DNA of 64,000 nucleotides from Trametes villosa (Eukaryota; Basidiomycota; Agaricomycetes; Polyporales; Polyporaceae): positions 1 through 64,000 of the forward strand of contig PUDQ02000085.1 of the NCBI GenBank assembly GCA_002964805.2. Reading direction: 5' to 3'. The position numbers and the translations under genes were made by a program. The notes under the pieces were generated by a model. It was given only the letters and a program-made list of their open reading frames with translations. It was not told the origin of the DNA and did not search any database. Shown here piece by piece: positions 9,399 through 20,422 of this stretch. Each line of letters begins with the position of its first letter. Position 1 is the first letter of the stretch.

Positions 9399-11131
9399 AT
9401 GTCGCCGCCGAACTCAATCCCGCCCCCGACTCCTGGTGTGATCAGAATCCACCGGCCGCAGTTCAACACGCGGTTTGAACCCTATCAGCACCCTCCTGCC
9501 CCTCTCCAGCCCACGCAAGACAGCAGCGACGAAAATTGCGCCCCGACGAGCCTCTTTTGCAACACCAACGCGCCCGCGAACGACAGCGTCTTCACTCAAG
9601 CCCGAACCAACGCCGGCACCCCTCTGCGCCGCCATGTGTCCGCGTCCGCCCTCAGCGCGCCGTCAGTCGCCAGCGACGGGCTGTGGTCGTCGTTTACCTC
9701 AAGCCCGGCCACGCCCCCTTCGAGCATCATGTTGACCTCGAAAGCTCAACAAATAGCGGCGTTCTTCGACCTTGCCGCTCATGAAGAGGAGATTGAGCAG
9801 TTTTTGCAGGTATATCCGACGTTTATGCTCGCGGTGCGGCTCTGCTGCTGACGGTTCCTGTCATTTATTCCAGGACACCACGCAAAATTGCGAGGCTATC
9901 ATGTTCTGCAAGGCCCTGAAGCTCGAGGACGCCATACAGAAGCACAATAAGACGATTGACACCATCGTCAACAAGCTCGACGAGCTCAAGCAGTACGTCA
10001 GCGGGAACTGGGCACTGTCGAAGGCCCAGGAGGTAAGTCCTTATGGCATTGTAACTCCATTATGCTATCTCATGTATTCCCCTCTGCAGGAGCTGCTCAA
10101 CGGCCTCCTCGGCCACTGGCTGGTGAAGCCACTCGAAACTTATGAGAAGATCTACGTGCGCGTCGGAGTGAGTCTTCCGCGCAAGGACTTCCCAGGTCGA
10201 CAGCTGACATCCTCGATAGCGCTACGTTCACCTGCGCGCCGAATGGCTGCACCTCGGTGTCTACGTCACGGACCCCCTCGCTCGACAGACGATAGACAAG
10301 CACCTACAGAGGAACATCGGTCAAATGAAGGCTCAATTTCGCAAGGAGGTAAGAGACACTTATCCGCATAGCCTTGCTGATATGCTCATGGACGTACGGC
10401 ATGATATCAGGTTATCGCATCGCTCAACGACAAGAAGTCACTCGAGGACTTCGCGGAAGTCATGCTACGCAAGTACCATGCGCCTATCGTTCCGGGCACG
10501 CCGCCGCAGGACACCCTCGCTGCGCTCGCTCTTTTGGTGAGTGCGGGGCCTATTCACGTTATCCGAGTGCACGCGGGGTGTTCACGCTTATATCTGCAGC
10601 GCGCGATCGCCAGCGGCGACATCTCAGCATCTCACGGGTCCGGCGACGCCGAAGCCAACAAGAAGTACTGGCCCAAAGTCGAAAAGGAGCTGCTGAGGCT
10701 GTACCAGGACGGCGTGAATGGCTCTGACAGGAAGAATGGAGCCGCGTGGAAGACGTAAGTGACGTGATGGCCGGGAATCTGTTTGCTGCCACTGACTTGC
10801 TGCACGCCATAGCTGGGAGAAAGATATCATCAAGCAAGACCATCATCGCGTCGCCCGCGTGACGGCAGGGCTCCAGAATGGCGAAGCGACCACCTCGGTC
10901 GTCGCTCTCCCTCCTGCTAGCTCTGTCCCGGATGTCCCGCTCGGCCCCTGGATGGCCGAGGACATGGAGGAGCACAACCATGATCCGCAAGGACACGAGG
11001 TACGCATGCCTTCATTCAATCCATACCACTGCAGCGCGCTGCCGGTCAATTTCCCGCCGGAGACGATGAATGGCAATGTCGAGATGGCGGCGTTGGGTAA
11101 TGTAGCTGAGACCCTAGAGAATGCTTTGTAG
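9399..11131 (+). CDS. Hypothetical protein, seven exons, function unknown
   Basis: Exons 9399-9809, 9874-10032, 10090-10167, 10220-10348, 10411-10536, 10600-10754 and 10813-11131 join in frame to 458 residues; the introns are 52-64 nt with GT-AG ends. The start is an ATG in CAACATG context. The N-terminal 110 residues are Pro/Ser/Thr-rich and probably disordered. The middle is helical and charged (DAIQKHNKTIDTIVNKLDEL looks coiled-coil), then comes WEKDIIKQDHHR, and the tail is acidic. No signal peptide or membrane segment. I do not recognise the family. A 35-nt GT-AG stretch near the end (11000-11034) is too short to be an intron and is read as coding. Confidence 0.7.
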
Positions 11132-14100
11132 ACTACAATCGCCTATGTACACGCCCCCAGACAACTAGCTTCCCTTCAATGTATGCTCATTGCGCTGCAA
11201 ACCGAATCTGAGTGAATGAACGGCGACGATTTCGAGCTGCAGCGATTCCGAACGGCGACGAGAGAGCTGGGGACAGGTAGTCTTAATCGGGTAATGCACT
11301 TATGTCACAGCGGTGAGTCAGACGGCCTGTGGAATTCCCGGGGCGTTGTTGACATGCTGAATCCCCCGGGCAAATCCCTGGAAACCCCCTTGCCCCAAAC
11401 ACCTGGAAATCCGCGGGCCCTTGTCCGGCAGTGTAGATGAAGAGCTGATCAGCATGGCATTGTTGCATATAAATAGATATACTTCATATCGTGATTTAGG
11501 ACTCAGCATCCCTTTCGGATACCATGACTGACATGCTGAGGTGAGCACTGACAGCAATCGAGAGGCGCCGCTCACGAATGTTCGGGGAACGTCATGCGGC
11601 TTTATTACCACGCCGATCTTGAAGGTTTGCGGTACCGAGGTGTGACCGTATGTGTTGAACGCAGACTCACTAGTCACTAGTGCCGACAGATTTGTCGGTT
11701 TCGGGACTGAAAAGCAGTCGTACTGAGTCTGTGTTGGATGATGATCGTTGCACTTAGAACCAAGATCAAGAGGAAACGTTAACTTGAAACACCGACTCAA
11801 CCGTGACCGTGACCGTTGAAACCCAGTGAAAACCGACGAGTACAAATCCGGGCTTTGCGGGGTGAATCCGTCTGCAATCGAGAGACTCCGGAAATTCTTG
11901 GGAAATCTAGGACGATGGTGAAATAAGCGCCGATAGACGCTTCGAATCCGCTGATTTGGGTCGGCGGACGTTCCCCAAACTCACGACTTGTCGTGAGTCG
12001 TGTCCTCTGGGTCCCGCCAACGTCATGTTGGCTCGTCTCACGTCTTCTGAGCGAGCTGTGTCCTCGCCGCATCCGTCCCATCTTAGTCTGCTTGCATTTG
12101 GGGGGTGCTTGGAGGAGGGTCCCGTATCACGATTTGTCAGCAAGAAATTGATCTCCGACGACGCGTCAAGATCTATACACCAGGCACAACGCGACGCGTC
12201 GCGAGTGCGGCACGCGTCGCGACTTCGTATTTTGACTGCTACGGGCCTGTCTGAGCGCATAAAATGCTCGATTAATACTATGGAGGCTATTAGTGTGTCT
12301 TCCAGAAACATAGTAGGCGAAAAATCGAGGGGAAGAAGCCTTCGCGGCTCGACAAGTACTTCGGATACCTTGACAGGCTCGTCTAGTCGGTTTCGTTGTC
12401 ATTCTGGCGACGAAAAGACTCCTGGTACCGTCCTAAGCAAGAGAAGCTCATGCCCCGGCTCTTTCACTCGCTCAGCTAATAGTCTGTGCGAAAAAACCCG
12501 CAACCATTGCGGTATTGTCCTAGGTCGGCGCCCGAGGATCATATCTAGAGTTCCTAGCTTCGAGCTCGGTGTGACACCTTGAGTTGCTGAGAAGACAATC
12601 CCTTCAATTGGTGCGGGGCGTCTTCTGTAGCTTAAGAGAAGTCGATTGAGACCTCACGTCGCCGGAGGGCCGCCAGGCGGCCAGGCTGGACATTGTAACT
12701 CGCCAGTGCCGGTTCCGTGATGAATTGCATCGTATAGAGGTGCTAAAGCCACTTACTGACCGTCTACTTGCTGATTCATCCCTCTACGTACGCAAATGGG
12801 GGGCCACGCCGGTAATAGCGTCCAATGCCGTTCCAAACGTTCGCAACTTGACGGCAGAGGTGAGTGCGCCGCAACACCGGCTCGCAAGGAATGCGCTGGT
12901 AGCGCCCACTATACCTCTTTGAGTAATACCATATATAGGAAAAGCCACGTGCCGGATCACTCGGCATTGAAGATTGGGGACCCTCCTCCAAGGGGGGCGC
13001 GTTTGAAAGCAGACGTCGGTGTGATCGTCCTCCCCCACTCAGTAGATCACACTTATCGTCTGCCTAGGGGAGACAAGTCCCATCTGCTCGCCTCACCCAC
13101 TCGACATGCCTCAGTCCGTGGGAATCTTCTCAACCTCCTTATCTTCCTGACGTCACGTTGAGATGGTCTCCTGTGCTCCTCTCTTTTCTACCACCACCAC
13201 CTCTCGCGGTTGACTGGGCTTGGCTTTCCTCCGTATTTAACCTATGCTCGGAGCCTGCCCCTGCGGAGTGTCGGACGAGATGGAATAGGCCCAGGTGTCC
13301 CAGGACGAGGTGAGTTGCACATCGTATAAAGGCGCCATCCGAATCTGACATTGCCCTGCTAATCAGGGACATTTCACGCATATATTTGGATATGTATATG
13401 GCCACTAGCGTGAGTGCCAATGCATTCGCGATCACCAGGGTCGCGCTTCCGTATATTCACCGTTGATTAGCTCGCCGGCCCCTCAACGTTCCCCATATGC
13501 GCACGCACCAGGAGCACTTGTACTGCACCGAAGGGCTCACCGAGGCGGATAAGCAGGTCCGTCCCCTTTCGAAATGATCTTCTAATGATTCCGCTACAGA
13601 GAACCGCGCGGCGACACAAGGTAAGTGTTCCGTTACCCGCAACGGCGGAAGTCATACTAATCGAAGGTACCGTAGAACTCAACTCAGGTGTCGTTCACGG
13701 ATGGCCGCACGAACGGACTCGAGAACGCCGTTGCGTGCGGGGTCAGGCAGACAGCACGGGGGAGCGGCGCAGGGGCGGTCTTGGGGCGCGGGGACGCGAG
13801 GGCGGGAGCGGACGCAGGTAGCACCCGGTAGGTTTCGGATTTTCTCGAGTAGCGTGAAGCATAGGTATCCATACTCTACGAGAATGACCGAGTCCTACCA
13901 ACGAAAACGCGGATATACTGTACCTCCCGAAAGTACCGAAATGAGCCGAGCGTCCACGAAGTGGACCGAAATCGACCAGATTTGTACTGGTCAGTTTTCA
14001 CTGGGGTTGAAACGTTGAACTTTGAACGTTGATGTATCATGAGGCATCATGATGATGCCTAGCACTTGCTAGCACGACGTTCGAAGTGCGGGAGAGCGAG

Positions 14101-14416
14101 TCTTGGTGCCATGAGTATCTGGTCTTCATGGCGGTCCGTTCGGGCAAGGGCGAGGGCGGGGTGAAATGATAAGTAGTAGTAAAGTACAAAACAGCGATCG
14201 GAATAGCTCCAAAAGAAAGTGCACTCGGGTGACCGGAAGTGTCCTATAGAACAATATATAAACTTGTGCGTGTGTGTGCAAGACTTCTATAGCGGTATGC
14301 CACGTTCTGGAATGAGATAGAGCCCCTGTCCTCAGAAGATCCGTGAATGGGACGTACCACCTGTCGCACCGTAAACCTAGAGCTGGGTATTCTTGGTCTG
14401 ACGACGAGTCGGGTGG
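11132..14416. other. Gene-poor repeat relic between the orphan gene and membrane-protein gene A
   Basis: No convincing gene in 3.3 kb. A block near 11805-11850 recurs in inverted orientation near 13975-14025: both carry a version of TTTCAACCCCAGTGAAAAC followed by GACnAGTACAAATC. Small perfect palindromes are frequent, for example 11979-11998 (9-bp stem, 2-nt loop), a CGCGACGCGTCGCG palindrome near 12190 and a 9-bp stem with 1-nt loop near 14051-14069. This looks like an eroded transposable element with inverted ends. An open frame of 208 codons at 11956-12582 has no motif and is not called. Confidence 0.5.
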
Positions 14417-16024
14417 TCACCACAATCGCTCTGGCGCATGGGAGCTTAGGACGTTCGGGCTAGGCGCGGGAGCGGGCAACGCATGGGATCTTGAGGAGCA
14501 CAGCTCTGGGGGTTGGTACAGCAGAGGCGGACGCGGTGGGAGTACGAGGGCAACACCGGCGAGCTTGGCATCGAGAACGCGGAGCGCCACCTGCTGTCTG
14601 AGGGCTGCAATGTCGGTTAGAAGATCCCGCGTGCTTCGAATGACCTGAGATGGCGGCACGTGTTCTGCAGATTCGCGTGGAAGGGATTGAGAGGCGTGCT
14701 CGTTTGAGACGTATCCTACTAGTTATCAGTAAGGGAGCGAAGCTAGAGCCGTAGACAACCCATGCCACACCTATAGCTTGCGGTCGTGGGTGCCTAACCC
14801 TACGCGAGGCTGATGTGATCTTCTCAAAGAGTCGTGTGCGAGCGGCATGACTTCTCGCGGGAGATGGAGGTGCGATTTTCGCAAAGTCGGAGAGAGAACG
14901 CGCGAAGCGAGAGTCCGGTCGAGTAGCCGCCATAGAGGATTCATCGGACAGCGGGGGTTCGAGATGAGGTACTTGTGACGGAGCGGGCCGAATCCCGGTG
15001 CGGGAGGGCCTGGGGGCAACCGTATCTTCACCACCGCTATCGGCCAGGAGGGCGACGGAGAGCCTGACGCCCTTACTCCGTGGTAGGTGGCGGACAGACC
15101 GAATAACGGCAATCGCCGCGAGCGCGAGAAGGGCAACGGTGAGTACTGATCCTCCTATGATTCCACCAATCAATGCCGGGGACGCAAGTGGATGAGGGTG
15201 GGCTGGTAATGCGCGCACAAAGTGCATACGTGCCAAGGATAGCAATTGGACGGTTAAAAAGACGCAGGTCAGTGCGAAGGTTCCAAGGAAATCCGGTACA
15301 ACTTCTCACCTGTGGGCTGATGAGAGGCCGGGCCGCTTGTGACACTCGCTGTTCCAGCCATGTTGGACGGCGTGGGGAGTGTCATCGGCAGAGTGGTCAG
15401 CCCGTGAGGGAGAGTGTTATTGACGTCTGCCGATGAATTGCCAGCCACATTCTCCGCCACCGCCTCGGAGTAGACAACATAATCAAACAACACAAGTGAC
15501 CGGTGTGCGCCGCCAGCTGTGATAACGAGCGTGTGTGGACCGGGAGGTATGCTTGAGTTGACGTACACGGGCACGTCATACATCAGTGCGGGGCCGTGGG
15601 GGTCGGGAATATGCGAGAATCGGCCGACAACGGCATCGTCGAGGGTGAATACGAGGTCGGTCAATGTCGTGGTGGCCGTGACGACGTTGGCAACTATGTT
15701 GTAGACATAGACGGCTTGTCCGACGAACCCAACCGTGATGGTGCTCGACATATTGCCAGGAGTGTACGTGGAGTCGTGCCAGGTTCGGAAGAGGGCTCGT
15801 GTGATATCGACAGCCGCTCCAGGTCCGGGATGCATGTAGCTCAAGTCGTCGGGGTATACATTACACCCAGCACATGCGCTCCCCAAGGCCCAAGCTTTTG
15901 CAGGATGGTATGTGGGTACTGCTCCCGTTACGCTATCCCCGTATTCGTCGTCTATGGTGCGGTTGACCAGGATAGCGGCCGAGACGAGCGCCGGGGAAAA
16001 GCAGTAGTATGCCAGGCGTTTCAT
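14417..16024 (-). CDS. Membrane protein A: signal peptide, secreted beta-type domain, single TM, cytosolic tail
   Basis: Three exons (16024-15310, 15202-14771, 14664-14417) give 464 residues; the introns are about 106 nt, longer than usual here. ATG at 16024 starts a signal peptide (MKRLAYYCFSPALVSA). The ectodomain shows the marks shared by the cluster: TIDDEYGDS, a CAGC pair, TWHDSTYTPG, GFVGQAVYVYN, PHTLVITAGG and LFDYVVY. A Gly-rich membrane segment follows (SPALIGGIIGGSVLTVALLA). The tail ends with a helix (DIAALRQQVALRVLDAK) that lines up with the tails of B and C, then PPLLYQPPE in place of their PPxY. The second donor (GTGTGG) is weak, so the last exon is less sure. It is closest to D in the N-terminal domain. 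Function unknown; a cell-wall or sugar sensor is a guess from layout. Confidence 0.7.
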
Positions 16025-17229
16025 GAGCGAAACGGACAACCTGAGAGACCGGTTCGCGGGTTATGAAGCGGCGTAGCGGGGATGAAGATCGGGGTAGGAG
16101 TTAGCGACGTTACGCCTTTTCACGAACGCTGTCATCGGAAGAGGTGATCAGCATAGCGTACCACATGGATAGCCCCACCATAGCGTCACGCTGTCGACAC
16201 CTTGTAGTCAGGGCGCATCGGTCAGTGACTCCAAGCAAGCCTGCCAAGGGGACAGTGAAGAGACCTACACATGTCAGGGCGGCCCCATGCGGCGTTGCTC
16301 CGCCCAGTGACGTTGGCCAATGAAGGTGTGACTAGCATTGCCGTATCAGCCAGCACAGGTTACGGATACCTGCGAACTCGGACGCCGCAGAGGGGGACTG
16401 AGAAGCAGCCGTGCTAGTAGGGCTGCACTCGGTGACGGCCGTTCCACTACTAATCTTGCGAACTGTCATGGTGGTGAATGTCGGTCTGGATGGGGAGTGT
16501 TCAGGAACTGAGCGGGATATCAGACCGGGGTCAAGAGAAGAAAGACTGACTTCGAATGCAGCAAACAAATGCAAGAGTAACTGTTGATGGCCCGTACTTG
16601 AAGCGACAGCGTCAAGGCGTGGAAGGAAGAGGAAGGACGAACGGTCGTTGTGAACTTCTAAGCTCTCACGAGAAAGCAAAGCCACACGCACCTGTTGACG
16701 AGGAAGGCTGTTTGCCCCTCGTATAGATCCGAATTGAGCGCAGGACTGTACTGGTCTATCTTTTCGCATCTGTCAATCTCCAGGAACCTGTGTAAGCATG
16801 ACATCAACCGCGTGTACCGTACTTGCGCTCATCCATGTTGGAAGCATAGCCTTTGAACTTTACATGCCCGTCGCCGTGTTCGTAGCGTCCAGCCCGGCGC
16901 CTGACTCATCGCAAGCGATAAGCGGGAAGAGGCTTCGGCTACGCCCACGCTTCATTCACAAAATGCGTCAACAGAACAACATGGCGGAGGGGAAAAGGGA
17001 GAAAAGAGTTCGCCCGGGAAAGGTTGGAACGGAAGAAAGGAGACCGACGACGCGAAGAACACACAAATCGACCCGAACCATTGTCACTCTTCAAGACGCT
17101 CCCCTTCCTATCGCCAGATATGCGTTCAGTTAGTCGCTTTCGCGCAGAAATGAGTGCCAGGGCACTCACAAATCCTCCAAAAGTAACGGTTTCGCGAAGC
17201 CGGCGGTGCCAAGTCGACGGGTACTGAGC
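16025..17229. other. Intergenic between membrane proteins A and B
   Basis: 1.2 kb holding the promoter of A (which reads leftward) and the 3' flank of B. Short ORFs on both strands show no motif or splice structure. Nothing else seen. Confidence 0.5.
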
Positions 17230-18717
17230 TCAGACCTCGTTGTAGCTCGGAGGCGCCCCACCCGTGAGCAAGGCGACAGTTTCGACCTGTGCCTGGCGCG
17301 CGCGGATGCTCGCAATCTCCTCCTGCAGTTCCGCCAGTCGCTCCAGCACCCCGGAGTCGGGTTCTCCAGTGCCGTGAGGGGTTCCGGGCAAAGTGAGCCT
17401 CCGCAGCGCGTTCTCGTCGGCATCGAGGATCTCCTTCTCCGGGATTTCTTGCCCTAGGGACGCAGGACGATGCGCCGGCAGAAGGGGACCGACGATGCTG
17501 GCTGCGACCACTGTCTCCCCTGTCGACTGCGCGGACGAGCAGGAAGAGTGGGAGACGGCGGAGTATGGATCTCCTATGGCGACCACGGAGGGCGAAGGAG
17601 GCGGAAGGAGGGACGTGCGTGTTTTCCTGGAATCGGGGAACGTCCAGTGCCTCGTACGTCTGAGACGGGAGCGTTTGTCGGCGAGCGGCTTGTCCGTGTC
17701 ATCTCCCGGCCATCTGGTTTCATCTGCCGTCCGGAGGCTGCGCTCGCGCCGTACGCACAGAAGATAAACCAATACGGAGAGGAGAAGCAACAGGAGCATG
17801 CCCCCGCCCGTCGCGCCGCCAATTACGGCACCTATGGGTACAGTGTTATTCGTAGAGGCGTCCTGCTGCCGATTCGGGGTGACCGAAGTAGTGATTTGGG
17901 TGCCGCTCGAGCTCTGCATACCTGCCCCGGTGCTGTAGGTATGTTCCTCCGGCTGGTACGACAGCGCAGATAGCGCAACAGGTTGGGAAGGGGATAGTAT
18001 GGGTAAGAGAGCCGACTGCGTGGTAGAGCTGGGAAGAGACAGAGGGGGTAGGGTAGAGATAGGAGAAGAGGTTGAAGACGCGGCAGACTGGGAGGATGGT
18101 GACGTTGATGTCGAGGAAATCGAAAGAGGGATATTTGACGATATACTCGATGACGCAGATGTGGTGATTGTGGTCGAAACCGTCGTGGTCGTCGTGACCG
18201 GAGGATCTGGGGCGGTATAGACAATGTAGTCAAAGAGAGCGACAGAGGAAACACCGCTCCTAGCCTGAATCACGAGTGTGTGCAACGTGCTGTCGAGGCC
18301 GTTGATCGAGAAGACGCTTTGGTTGTACTGGAACGAGCCATCCGGAGGATCGTACGTGAACGGTTCCATGGAGTCCCCGTCGAGCTCGAATGTGAGGTCG
18401 ACATGAGTGATCGTTGCCGAACCGGCTCCTGCGAGGATGTTGAATACGCTCACAGCAGTCCCCGTGAAAGAGAATGTTATCGAATGCAAAGGCTCGCTCG
18501 GCGATGGAGTGTATGTTGTGTCATGCCACGTCCCGTCGAAGGTTCGGGCGGGGTCCGGACGGATTACGCAGGCAGCGCATCCAGCACCCTGGGACCAACG
18601 CGCGGGAGGTTGATAGTTGATGCTGGAGTCGGTGTCGTCCACGCGATGGTCCCGAGAGACAGCGCCAGCGACAAGGAGAGCCAAAGATATCACCCCTCGA
18701 AAACTCGTCGTGATCAT
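17230..18717 (-). CDS. Membrane protein B: secreted domain, Ser/Thr stalk, single TM, PPxY tail
   Basis: Single exon, 495 residues, ATG at 18717. A signal peptide (MITTSFRGVISLALLVAGAV) is followed by the ectodomain with VDDTDSSINYQPPARWS, a CAAC pair, GTWHDTTYTPS, SFTGTAVSVFN, LHTLVIQARSG and LFDYIVYT. A roughly 100-residue Ser/Thr/Pro stalk (likely O-glycosylated) follows, then an IGGATGGG linker with one membrane helix and a basic stop-transfer (CVRRERSLR). The tail has a coiled-coil-like helix (LAELQEEIASIRARQAQVE) and ends GGAPPSYNEV. PPSY fits PPxY, the core ligand of WW domains such as those in Rsp5/Nedd4 ubiquitin ligases. It is very similar to C. The layout recalls Mid2/Wsc-type sensors, but the ectodomain is not a WSC domain. 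Confidence 0.85.
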   Translation of the reverse strand: MITTSFRGVISLALLVAGAVSRDHRVDDTDSSINYQPPARWSQGAGCAACVIRPDPARTFDGTWHDTTYTPSPSEPLHSITFSFTGTAVSVFNILAGAGSATITHVDLTFELDGDSMEPFTYDPPDGSFQYNQSVFSINGLDSTLHTLVIQARSGVSSVALFDYIVYTAPDPPVTTTTTVSTTITTSASSSISSNIPLSISSTSTSPSSQSAASSTSSPISTLPPLSLPSSTTQSALLPILSPSQPVALSALSYQPEEHTYSTGAGMQSSSGTQITTSVTPNRQQDASTNNTVPIGAVIGGATGGGMLLLLLLSVLVYLLCVRRERSLRTADETRWPGDDTDKPLADKRSRLRRTRHWTFPDSRKTRTSLLPPPSPSVVAIGDPYSAVSHSSCSSAQSTGETVVAASIVGPLLPAHRPASLGQEIPEKEILDADENALRRLTLPGTPHGTGEPDSGVLERLAELQEEIASIRARQAQVETVALLTGGAPPSYNEV

Positions 18718-19470
18718 GGAGTGCGCGTGGTAGGCAAGATATTAAGTAGGGGAGGTTTGGGGGGCGACTTGCCTGTTCATAAAGGGATGGGGACTACATA
18801 AGTGAGTATACTCAGGCTTTAAATCATAGTTCCAACACTCACCATCGTTAAGATGTGGTTGAGCGTAACAAACTCAGACTTTTCGAAGCCTGCCATGGCA
18901 CGCCAGGGAACTTTCGCCGCATAGATCGCAGTGGCGGGATGCCAACCGCCTGTTCAATCAGTTAGGCCGAGTATCCAGGCTGCATTGTCATCATAAGCTC
19001 ACAAGGACTGGAGGGCAGGTGTTTGACTCATTCTATCGAGTATGGTGAGAGGGAGATGCTCGTGGCATCGAAAAGACTCGGATGAGGTGCTACTGGCGCT
19101 CAAGCGCTCAAGCGCTCATCCTTCGTCATCGTAAGTGCTTGGGCGTCTAAATATTTACAGCGTTCCTCGCGTTCCTCACTCACGTATTACGTCTCTGGTG
19201 ATACGCAATTCTAACCTCTGGCAGGCCCCAGCGGTTCTCAACTCAATAGGTATTTCCTCGAAAATAGAAAACCACCTCGAACAAGAGACCAGCGAGGCTC
19301 GAGGCAGAAGTTGTGGACCTTTCGTGAACCATGACGGATTCGAATGTTGTCAACTATATATAGTGAGTTGACGTGACGAGCTAGGCTCCACTCGTCCAAG
19401 GGAAATACTGAAATCAGCATTCAGATCAGTAGAATAGCTGCTAGACCTTATCCCGGCTTCCACAATTCAG
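18718..19470. other. Upstream region of gene B with a leader conserved in gene C
   Basis: About 18835-18900 matches 22050-22120 upstream of gene C. On the minus strand both read an ATG-GCA-GGC-TTC start, about 50 nt, then a GTGAGTGTT donor-like site. AG sites before the main ATG (for example near 18772) would allow a 5'-UTR intron in both genes. In B the short upstream frame stays open to the donor; in C it meets a TGA after 12 codons. A GCGCTCAA-type tandem repeat (three units) lies at about 19094-19119. No other gene seen. Confidence 0.4.
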
Positions 19471-19479
19471 AAACAGAAG

Positions 19480-20110
19480 GCACCTTCCCGGCCTGAAGCG
19501 AATCCGGCGGCGACGCCATCCTTTAACTCCTTTGAGAGCTCGGCGGGAAGAGCGTTCGCCATCGTCGTGCGTCCCGCGGCGTTATAGCCCGAGCATTTTC
19601 TCGCGGTGAACTCACTCTAGAGCCAGCCAAGCGGTGACCCGTTCGCAGGACCGCGTCGAAGTCGATTACCCGTCGAACAGCCCGCTCACCTCGCGCCCGG
19701 GGCTCGAGTACGCCTGCATCTTCGCGTCGAAGTTCGGCGCGCTGAATGGCGCGACCGTCTACCCGAAATACAGAGCAGGCCTGCCGTATGGGTACGCAAG
19801 ATGAACTGCTTGAGCGCGTCGATGAGCGCGTCTCCTCGGGTGGTCTTCTGTGCGGCCTGCGTAGGTGCGGCGACGCCATGTTGTTCACGCCCTCGAAAAC
19901 GACGGCGTAGCGCACGCCCGACTGCAATAGCGCGTCGCAGCAGGTCGCAGTCGAAGCGGCCGGGCGCGTTCGGGCCATGGCCGTCCTCGAGGGTGTGGTA
20001 TCTGCCTGCAGCCTGGCTCGCGAACGCAAGAGTGTCGAGCGCGGAGGACGCCGAACGTCTTTTCGACGAGCACAGTAACGTTGGGATGGGCAGTTATCTC
20101 GATGCGAGTC
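19480..20110 (-). pseudogene. SGNH/GDSL-type esterase pseudogene
   Basis: On the minus strand, short pieces in different frames read like a secreted GDSL-type esterase: LEDGHGPNAPGRFD, then SGVRYAVVFEGVNN, then GDALIDALKQFILRTHTAG, then APNFDAKMQAYSSPGREV, then VIDFDAVLRTG, then YNAAGRTTMANALPAEL. The order matches the block II to block V part of fungal SGNH hydrolases, but frameshifts and a stop separate the pieces and the N-terminal GDS block is missing. No splice pattern repairs it. It lies between the duplicated genes B and C. Confidence 0.6.
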
Positions 20111-20422
20111 ACGAGTGACAAATCGAAAGAGATTTCAGCTACGCCAGCACTTGGTTGACAAAGCCTTCGATTGTACAACACAACAAATAGGGCGAGGGAG
20201 AAGAGACAATCTCTCCTGGGGAAGAGCGGGACAGGGGAAAGAGAAGCGGTAAACGCGAAGAACGCTTATAGTATGTCCCATCGCTACGGTTACTATCCTG
20301 CAAGGCGCCGGGCCCGCCTCCCTGTTACTAGACACGAGTTGTAAAATTTCGTTCACGTTGACACCAATGTTTGAATCCTTACAAAAATGGGGAATCTCCC
20401 TAATTTGACATCGATACCGGGG

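Noticed and set aside
11000..11034. 35-nt GT-AG stretch near the end of the orphan gene at 9399
   Set aside because: Shorter than any intron in this window and coding in frame when kept.
11956..12582. 208-codon frame
   Set aside because: No family motif, lies in a palindrome-rich repeat relic, no splice or promoter logic.
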